Source: Paracoccus sp. SMMA_5_TC
GTDB lineage: Bacteria; Pseudomonadota; Alphaproteobacteria; Rhodobacterales; Rhodobacteraceae
Direction of reading: 5' to 3'
Length of the DNA stretch: 64,000 bases
Assembly: GCF_009696685.2 (NCBI RefSeq)
Contig: NZ_CP102355.1
Coordinates: 310,001 to 374,000 of the forward strand
Shown here: in pieces, positions 58,833-64,000 of the stretch
Position numbering within the stretch: position 1 is the first letter of the stretch
Layout: each line of letters starts with the position of its first letter
Position numbers and translations under genes: made by a program
The notes under the pieces: generated by a model
What the model was told of the DNA's origin: nothing
What the model saw: only the letters and a program-made list of their open reading frames with translations
The model's database searches: none

Positions 58833-59612
58833 TCACACCACCCGATCGACCATCATGTGCTTGATCGAGGCGATGGCCTTGGCCGGGTTCAGCCCCTTGG
58901 GACAGGTGTTGGTGCAGTTCATGATCGTGTGGCAACGATACAGCTTGAACGGATCCTCAAGCGCATCCAGCCGCTCGCCCGTGGCCTCGTCGCGCGAATC
59001 GATGATCCAGCGATAGGCAGCCAGCAACGCCGCGGGGCCCAGATAGCGGTCGCCGTTCCACCAGTAGCTTGGGCAAGAGGTCGAACAGGACGCGCAAAGG
59101 ATACACTCATAAAGCCCGTCCAGCTTCTTGCGATCCTCGATCGATTGCCGCCACTCCTTGTCGGGGGTCGGGGTTTCGGTGATCAGATAGGGATTGACCG
59201 AGGCATGCTGGGCATAGAAATGCGTCAGGTCCGGCACCAGATCCTTGACCACCGGCATATGCGGCAGCGGATAGATGTTCACGTCGCCCTTGATCTCGTC
59301 CATGCCGTAGATGCAGGCCAGATGGTTGCCGCCATCGATGTTCATGGCACAGGATCCACAGATCCCCTCGCGGCAGGACCGGCGAAAGGTCAGCGTCGGA
59401 TCGATCTCGTTCTTGATCTTGATCAGCGCGTCCAGAACCATCGGCCCGCAATTGTCCATGTCGACAAAATAGGTGTCGATGCGCGGATTTTCCCCGCTGT
59501 CGGGATCCCAGCGATAGATGTTGAAACGGCGCAGGTTCGTGGCCCCCGCGGGCTTGGGCCAGGTCTTGCCGACCCGCATGCGGCTGTTCTTGGGAAGGGT
59601 AAGTTGGACCAT
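58833..59612 (-). CDS. sdhB: Succinate dehydrogenase iron-sulfur subunit
   Basis: Iron-sulfur subunit of complex II carrying [2Fe-2S], [4Fe-4S] and [3Fe-4S] centres. The 259-residue product has CREGICGSC with a later cysteine for [2Fe-2S], and [17 protein letters not shown] and [20 protein letters not shown] for the other two. It is the last gene of the sdh operon, separated from sdhA by two lipoprotein genes. Confidence 0.97.
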   Translation of the reverse strand: MVQLTLPKNSRMRVGKTWPKPAGATNLRRFNIYRWDPDSGENPRIDTYFVDMDNCGPMVLDALIKIKNEIDPTLTFRRSCREGICGSCAMNIDGGNHLACIYGMDEIKGDVNIYPLPHMPVVKDLVPDLTHFYAQHASVNPYLITETPTPDKEWRQSIEDRKKLDGLYECILCASCSTSCPSYWWNGDRYLGPAALLAAYRWIIDSRDEATGERLDALEDPFKLYRCHTIMNCTNTCPKGLNPAKAIASIKHMMVDRVV

Positions 59613-59684
59613 TGGGCTCTACTCCTGGTGGTCAGACCGCCATCTTGCGATAAGCCGTCCTGCGCTGTGCTGGGGTGAAAGGCG

Positions 59685-60023
59685 TCAGCCCGCCTTCCAT
59701 CCCGGTTGTTCCGTCAGCGGCCGCGATGGCATCTGCCCCGATCGGCGCTGCACGCAATTGCTGAAGACCTGCGCGGGATCGCGCGGGACGATACGATCGG
59801 CAGGGACTTCGACCGACACGAAGCCGCCGCGATAGCCGCCCGAGCCCACGCCAAGCCCGACGCGGGTGCGGGGGCTTTCCGGCACCGCTGCGCTGCGGGC
59901 CTCGGCCGCGCAGATGGTTTCCGCCTGGGCGAGCGGGATCGGCGCCTGCACGCAGGCCGCCAGCATCAGGGCCAGCCCCGCCAGCGTCAGGGCGACGCCA
60001 CTGCGGCGATGCCGGGCGCGCAT
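59685..60023 (-). CDS. Small lipoprotein within the sdh operon (distal)
   Basis: The 112-residue precursor has an Arg-rich start and lipobox LMLAAC near residue 24. The mature part has cysteines in AETICAAEARSAA and in VFSNCVQRRSG, and the pattern RVGLGVGSGGYRGGFVSVEVPAD. Its ATG overlaps the preceding lipoprotein stop as TGATG. Sandwiched between sdhA and sdhB, it is probably co-expressed with complex II. No function is known. Confidence 0.78.
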   Translation of the reverse strand: MRARHRRSGVALTLAGLALMLAACVQAPIPLAQAETICAAEARSAAVPESPRTRVGLGVGSGGYRGGFVSVEVPADRIVPRDPAQVFSNCVQRRSGQMPSRPLTEQPGWKAG

Positions 60024-60388
60024 CAGGCCGTCCGCCTGGCTGCGGCCGCAGCCCCGGCAATGCACTGGGAGGTGGCCGGCCGGGCAACGATGGCCGCCAC
60101 TGCGCTGCTGGCGCCGGTATTGGCGCTGTCGGCAATGCTGGCCAGTTCCGCCGTGGTGGCGTTCTGCATCACGCAATCGGTATAGGGGGCGACATTCGCG
60201 CCCGGCAGACGCTTGGCCATCTCGCGATTGACGACCACGCGGGCGGACGAACGGATGGCGGCATCTGGCGCCGGCGCGGGCGCCGTGACCGGCGGCACGG
60301 CCGGAGGCATCGGCGCAACGCCGGGCGACTGCACGACGCAACCGGACACGGCCAGCGCCGCAGCCGTCAGGATCAGGGGAAAACGCAT
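60023..60388 (-). CDS. Small lipoprotein within the sdh operon (proximal)
   Basis: The 121-residue precursor starts [17 protein letters not shown] with a clear lipobox. The Pro/Ala-rich linker is followed by NREMAKRLPGANVAPYTDCVMQNATTAELASIA and a C-terminal ATSQCIAG. The two mature cysteines (in DCVMQNAT and SQCIAG) could form a disulfide. GAGGG seven bases upstream supports the ATG at 60388, which overlaps the sdhA stop as TGATG. The function is unknown. Confidence 0.78.
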   Translation of the reverse strand: MRFPLILTAAALAVSGCVVQSPGVAPMPPAVPPVTAPAPAPDAAIRSSARVVVNREMAKRLPGANVAPYTDCVMQNATTAELASIADSANTGASSAVAAIVARPATSQCIAGAAAAARRTA

Positions 60389-62190
60389 CAATAAACCCTC
60401 GCTTTCGGTGCGATCTTCTTGAGATCGATCCCGCCGTCCTCTTGCCGCGTCAGCGGTTCGAGGTGAACGGGCCGATAGGCCAGTTTAACATCGTTCCCTT
60501 CGACCCAGGCAAGCGAGTGCTTGCGCCAATTGGCATCATCCCGCTCGGGCCAGTCCTCATGAGCATGGGCGCCGCGGCTTTCCTTGCGCGCCTCGGCCGC
60601 GACAATCGTCGCCAGGGCGTTCGGCATCAGGTTGGTCAGCTCCAGCGTCTCCATCAGGTCGCTGTTCCAGATCAGGCTGCGATCCGTCACCTTCAGATCG
60701 TCCAGCTTGGCCGCGATGCGGCGCATCTTGTCGACCCCTTCGGCAAGCGTCTTGTCGGTGCGGAACACCGCCGCATCCGCCTGCATGGTGCGCTGCATCT
60801 CAAGGCGCAATTCGGCAGTGGGCACCGCGCCATTGGCATGGCGCAACCGGTCGAAGCGATCCATCACCTGATCGACCGCCTGACGGTTGGTCGAGGGAAT
60901 GGCCGATTTGCGGTCGATCACCTGTCCGGCGCGGATCGCGGCGGCGCGGCCGAACACCACCAGGTCGATCAGGCTGTTCGAGCCCAGCCGGTTCGCGCCA
61001 TGGACCGAGGCGCATCCCGCCTCGCCGACCGCCATCAGCCCGGGGAACACCGCATCCGGGTCGGCCTCGGTCGGGTTCAGAACCTCGCCCCAGTAGTTGG
61101 TGGGGATGCCGCCCATGTTGTAATGCACCGTCGGCAGCACCGGGATCGGTTCGCGGGTGACATCGACACCGGCAAAGATCCTGGCCGATTCCGAAATGCC
61201 CGGCAGACGCTCGTGCAGGGTTTCCGGCGGCAGATGCATCAGGTTCAGGAAGATGTGGTCCTTGTGCGCGCCAACGCCGCGGCCTTCGCGGATCTCGATG
61301 GTCATGCAGCGGCTGACCACGTCGCGGCTGGCCAGATCCTTGTAGGTGGGTGCATAGCGTTCCATGAAACGCTCGCCCTCGGAATTGGTCAGATAGCCGC
61401 CCTCGCCGCGGGCGCCTTCGGTGATCAGGCAGCCCGAGCCATAGATGCCGGTCGGATGGAACTGCACGAATTCCATGTCCTGCAGGGGCAGGCCGGCGCG
61501 CGCCACCATCCCGCCGCCGTCGCCGGTGCAGGTATGGGCCGAGGTGGCGCTGAAATAGGCGCGCCCATAGCCGCCCGTGGCCAGCACCACCATCTTGGCG
61601 TTGAACACGTGGATGGTGCCGTCATCCAGTTTCCAGCACACCACGCCGGTGCAGCGGCCATCGGTGACGATCAGGTCCAGCGCGAAATATTCGATGAAGA
61701 ATTCGGCCTTTTCCTTCAGCGACTGGCCGTAAAGCGTGTGCAGGATCGCATGGCCGGTGCGGTCGGCGGCGGCGCAGGTGCGCTGCACCGGCGGGCCTTC
61801 GCCGAATTCGGTGGTGTGGCCGCCAAAGGGGCGCTGGTAGATCTTGCCCTCTTCGGTGCGGGAAAACGGCACGCCGTAATGTTCCAGCTCATAGACGGCC
61901 TTGGGGGCCTCGCGCGCCAGGTATTCCATGGCGTCGGTATCGCCCAGCCAGTCCGAGCCCTTGACGGTGTCATACATGTGCCATTGCCAGTTGTCCGGGC
62001 CCATGTTCGACAGCGACGCGGCGATGCCGCCCTGTGCCGCCACCGTATGCGAGCGGGTCGGGAACACCTTGGTCACGCAGGCGGTGCGCAGGCCCTGTTC
62101 GGCCATGCCCAGCGTCGCGCGCAGCCCGGCGCCGCCGGCGCCGACGACCACCACGTCGTAATCATGCGTCTGGTATTGATAAGCAGCCAT
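60388..62190 (-). CDS. sdhA: Succinate dehydrogenase flavoprotein subunit
   Basis: FAD-containing catalytic subunit of complex II that oxidises succinate to fumarate. The 600-residue product has [20 protein letters not shown], the covalent flavin site [14 protein letters not shown], and late motifs [20 protein letters not shown] and [18 protein letters not shown]. It overlaps the lipoprotein gene by one base and follows sdhD by nine bases. Confidence 0.97.
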   Translation of the reverse strand: MAAYQYQTHDYDVVVVGAGGAGLRATLGMAEQGLRTACVTKVFPTRSHTVAAQGGIAASLSNMGPDNWQWHMYDTVKGSDWLGDTDAMEYLAREAPKAVYELEHYGVPFSRTEEGKIYQRPFGGHTTEFGEGPPVQRTCAAADRTGHAILHTLYGQSLKEKAEFFIEYFALDLIVTDGRCTGVVCWKLDDGTIHVFNAKMVVLATGGYGRAYFSATSAHTCTGDGGGMVARAGLPLQDMEFVQFHPTGIYGSGCLITEGARGEGGYLTNSEGERFMERYAPTYKDLASRDVVSRCMTIEIREGRGVGAHKDHIFLNLMHLPPETLHERLPGISESARIFAGVDVTREPIPVLPTVHYNMGGIPTNYWGEVLNPTEADPDAVFPGLMAVGEAGCASVHGANRLGSNSLIDLVVFGRAAAIRAGQVIDRKSAIPSTNRQAVDQVMDRFDRLRHANGAVPTAELRLEMQRTMQADAAVFRTDKTLAEGVDKMRRIAAKLDDLKVTDRSLIWNSDLMETLELTNLMPNALATIVAAEARKESRGAHAHEDWPERDDANWRKHSLAWVEGNDVKLAYRPVHLEPLTRQEDGGIDLKKIAPKARVY

Positions 62191-62199
62191 GGCGATCCC

Positions 62200-62589
62200 T
62201 CAAAGCACGACGATCGCGCCCAGACCCATGCGGGCCAGCGCGTAGATGGCCGCGGCGATCACCGTCCAGCCAAGGATGACAGAAAAGATGATCGCGGCCT
62301 TGCGGGCGGTGCCCTGCAGATAGTCGTCGATCATGATCCGGGTGCCCTTGATGAAATGCACCATGCCCACGGCAACGAACAGCCCGGTGATCAGCGCCGG
62401 GATCGGTCGCCCGAAATAGACCAGAAGTTGCTGATGCGGCAGGCCGATGGCGCGGGCCACCACGATCATGAACAGCGGCGTCAGGATCAGCAGCGCGACC
62501 GCAGTCACCGTCATTGCCCAATGATGCAGCGTGCCCTGATGGGCCGAACCCAGGCCCTGCGCAGCCTTGCGGGGGGTGATATAGCGCAT
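62200..62589 (-). CDS. sdhD: Succinate dehydrogenase membrane anchor subunit D
   Basis: Heme- and quinone-site anchor of complex II. The 129-residue protein has three hydrophobic segments (about residues 27-48, 56-76 and 90-115), with RMGLGAIVVL at the end and histidines in HQGTLHHWAMT and VHFIKGTRIMIDDYL. AAGGAGGG precedes the ATG. It follows sdhC by 12 bp. Confidence 0.92.
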   Translation of the reverse strand: MRYITPRKAAQGLGSAHQGTLHHWAMTVTAVALLILTPLFMIVVARAIGLPHQQLLVYFGRPIPALITGLFVAVGMVHFIKGTRIMIDDYLQGTARKAAIIFSVILGWTVIAAAIYALARMGLGAIVVL

Positions 62590-62601
62590 CTGCCGCCCTC
62601 C

Positions 62602-62994
62602 TTAGAACACGAAGAAGATGATCAGGGTCAGCACGGCCAGAATTACCGAACCGGCGATCAGCGCCTGGCTGGATTTCTGCGCCTGGTCGATTTCCAGCCC
62701 ATAGCCGGCGTCATAGAACAGGTGCCGCAGCCCGGCCAGCAGGTGATACCACAGCGCCCACATCGACCCGGTCAGGATCAGAAAGCCCAGCCAGGACCGC
62801 ACCACCCAATCGGCGGCAGCGAAGGCACGCGGCGAGGCCACGGCGGCGACCAGCCACCAGACGATCAGCACGATGCCCGCCACCAGCGCATGGCCGGTGA
62901 TGCGGGTCAGGATCGAGGTGATGGCGGCAAGGGGCAGGCGATAGACCTGCAGATGCGGTGACAGCGGCCGGTTTCCCCGGTTGACGTCAGCCAT
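62602..62994 (-). CDS. sdhC: Succinate dehydrogenase cytochrome b556 subunit C
   Basis: Membrane subunit of complex II that shares the heme b with SdhD. The 130-residue product starts MADVNRGNRPLSPHLQVYRL, has the TSILTRITGHAL motif, and the YHLLAGLRHLFYDAGYG motif with the heme-ligand histidine. Three membrane helices are visible. AGGAGAGCGC decides the ATG. It is the first gene of the operon, preceded by a double GTGATCAC palindrome. Confidence 0.95.
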   Translation of the reverse strand: MADVNRGNRPLSPHLQVYRLPLAAITSILTRITGHALVAGIVLIVWWLVAAVASPRAFAAADWVVRSWLGFLILTGSMWALWYHLLAGLRHLFYDAGYGLEIDQAQKSSQALIAGSVILAVLTLIIFFVF

Positions 62995-63143
62995 GATGCG
63001 CTCTCCTGCGTTCAGGGCCCTGGCCGCGCGTCGCGGCTGGCGGCAAGGGCTGGCCGAATTTGCAATCGCTTCTAGTCCAATATTTCCCGCTGTCACGGGC
63101 CGACGGCGGCATTGCGGCGTTTGCCGGCAGATTTTCCGATTTT

Positions 63144-63174
63144 GTGATCACGCAAACGCCAGCCGTGATCACAT
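63144..63174. promoter_or_regulatory. Double GTGATCAC palindrome upstream of the sdh operon
   Basis: TGTGATCACG, 11 bp, then CGTGATCACA. Each half is itself a palindrome and the two are inverted copies of one another. Their centres are 21 bp apart, close to two helical turns. The element lies about 150-180 bp upstream of sdhC, between sdhC and mch. This looks like a cooperative repressor or activator site; the regulator is unknown. Confidence 0.55.
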
Positions 63175-63286
63175 CGGCGCGGATTGCCCCAACCGGGACG
63201 ATCCTTTTCCGAAAACCCCGCGATTCCCCAGCGAAAGCCGGAAAAAACGCGGGTGGCGGGGCCGGACCCGGCCCCGACCGGGCGGA

Positions 63287-64000
63287 TCACATGGGCATCA
63301 AGGCCCAGTAATCCAGGTCCAGCAAGACCTGCGGATGATATTTTCCGTCAGGCCCGCGCAAAACGTGATCACCTGCCGCGCCCTTGTGCGCGACCAGCCG
63401 CAGGCGGATGGCGCCGACGCCCGGCGCCTCGGTCGGGGCCTTGTCCAGCACCTCGGACCAAGCCCGCACGGTATCGCCGGCGAAACAGGGGTTGGCATGG
63501 GCACCGGCATTCAGCGCCACGATCATCTGCGCATTGGCCAGCCCGTTGAAGGACAGCGCCCGCGCCAGGCTGATGACATGGCCGCCATAGATCAGGCGCC
63601 GGCCGTCCTGGCGATGGGTGGCGTCGAAATGCACCTTGGCGGTGTTCTGCCACAGCCGGGTGGCCAGCATGTGCTCGGCCTCTTCGATGGTGACGCCATC
63701 GACGTGGTCGATGATCTCGCCCGGGCTGTAGTCGCCCCAGCGGTGCGGCTCGCCGGCCAGCTCGAAATCATACCGGCTGAAGTCCAGCCCCGCCGGCACC
63801 ACCAGATCCTGTGGCGCCACCACCGCGGCCAGATCCGGCAGGACCGGCTGCGGCGCCGGTGCAGCGGGATCGCGCTTGCGCACCATCACCCAGCGCACAT
63901 AGTCCAGCACCGCAATGCCCATCTGGTTCAGCCCGCGCGTGCGCACATAGACCACGCCGGATGTGCCGTTCGAGTTTTCCCTGAGCCCGATCACCTCTGA
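63287..64000 (-). CDS. mch: Mesaconyl-CoA hydratase (MaoC-like), 3' part
   Basis: Hydrates mesaconyl-C1-CoA to beta-methylmalyl-CoA in the ethylmalonyl-CoA pathway, used to assimilate acetyl-CoA. The visible 237 residues, cut at the right edge, contain VIGLRENSNGTSGVVYVRT, VLDYVRWVMVRKRDP, DHVDGVTIEEAEHMLATRL and YGGHVISLARALSFNGLANA, which match the Rhodobacter Mch double-hotdog enzyme. The N-terminal part lies beyond 64000. It runs on the same strand as, and upstream of, sdhC. Confidence 0.88.
   Translation of the reverse strand, partial: SEVIGLRENSNGTSGVVYVRTRGLNQMGIAVLDYVRWVMVRKRDPAAPAPQPVLPDLAAVVAPQDLVVPAGLDFSRYDFELAGEPHRWGDYSPGEIIDHVDGVTIEEAEHMLATRLWQNTAKVHFDATHRQDGRRLIYGGHVISLARALSFNGLANAQMIVALNAGAHANPCFAGDTVRAWSEVLDKAPTEAPGVGAIRLRLVAHKGAAGDHVLRGPDGKYHPQVLLDLDYWALMPM

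Noticed and set aside
60442-62961. An 839-codon plus-strand open frame
   Set aside because: Antisense shadow of sdhA, sdhD and sdhC.
63365-63372. Third GTGATCAC copy
   Set aside because: It is within the mch coding sequence and unpaired with a second copy. A single 8-mer can occur by chance.

Overview
The window is high-GC alphaproteobacterial chromosome, most probably Rhodobacteraceae and close to Paracoccus. This rests on product sequences and gene neighbourhoods: Nuo/NQO NuoA-NuoB, sdhC-sdhD-sdhA-(two lipoproteins)-sdhB, a CckA kinase, DUF2842 and DUF1127 proteins, the ethylmalonyl-CoA-pathway hydratase Mch, and GTTC-N7-GTTC SOS boxes. No rRNA, tRNA, intact insertion sequence, prophage or CRISPR array was seen.

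Layout. 1-4.9 kb (minus): start of the complex I operon (nuoB cut by the window edge, nuoA), uvrA with its own SOS box, and moaA. 5-10.2 kb: a lipoprotein, an AlkD-like protein, glmU-glmS (UDP-GlcNAc synthesis) and a phosphoglycolate phosphatase. 10.3-15.5 kb: bfd-bfr, queA with an MFS transporter, a DUF924 protein and lpdA, followed by about 850 bp with no convincing gene. 16.3-23.5 kb: a peptide-uptake locus with an M20 amidohydrolase and a fused two-domain ABC ATPase on one strand and a binding protein with two permeases on the other. 23.5-36.3 kb: purA-DUF2842-thiamine pyrophosphokinase, a DUF1127 protein, a glutamine amidotransferase, alaS, recA, a sulfotransferase-like protein, cckA, an RsmB-type methyltransferase and a lytic transglycosylase.

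36.3-38.8 kb is an accessory island of different composition. It holds a Cys-rich secreted ORF interrupted by one in-frame TAG, a secreted LGFP-repeat protein, and a frameshifted remnant resembling a helicase/restriction-subunit tail. guaB and a FadL-like porin follow.

41.7-50.8 kb (minus) is a compact division and cell-wall operon: mraZ-rsmH-ftsL-ftsI-murE-murF-mraY-murD. Nearly all of its genes touch or overlap. It ends at murD against a bidirectional terminator, with no ftsW-murG-murC continuation. mraZ starts at TTG and has a promoter-like element and a perfect palindrome far upstream.

51.4-54.4 kb holds mrp, a second DUF1127 gene and, directly behind it, ten GC-rich stem-loops that all present CCTCCTCCC in the loop. 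They pair into five units of about 70 nt, the last ending in a T-tailed terminator. This is the architecture of the CcsR/'cuckoo' stress sRNAs that follow a DUF1127 RNA-binding protein gene in Rhodobacter sphaeroides, here with five units instead of the four described there. It is the most striking system in the window.

54.4-64 kb: rlmJ, ampD, an excalibur-like lipoprotein, gatC-gatA, an UPF0173 hydrolase, a Mop molybdopterin-binding protein, a 45-codon gene, the sdh operon with a double GTGATCAC palindrome in its promoter region, and the 3' part of mch.
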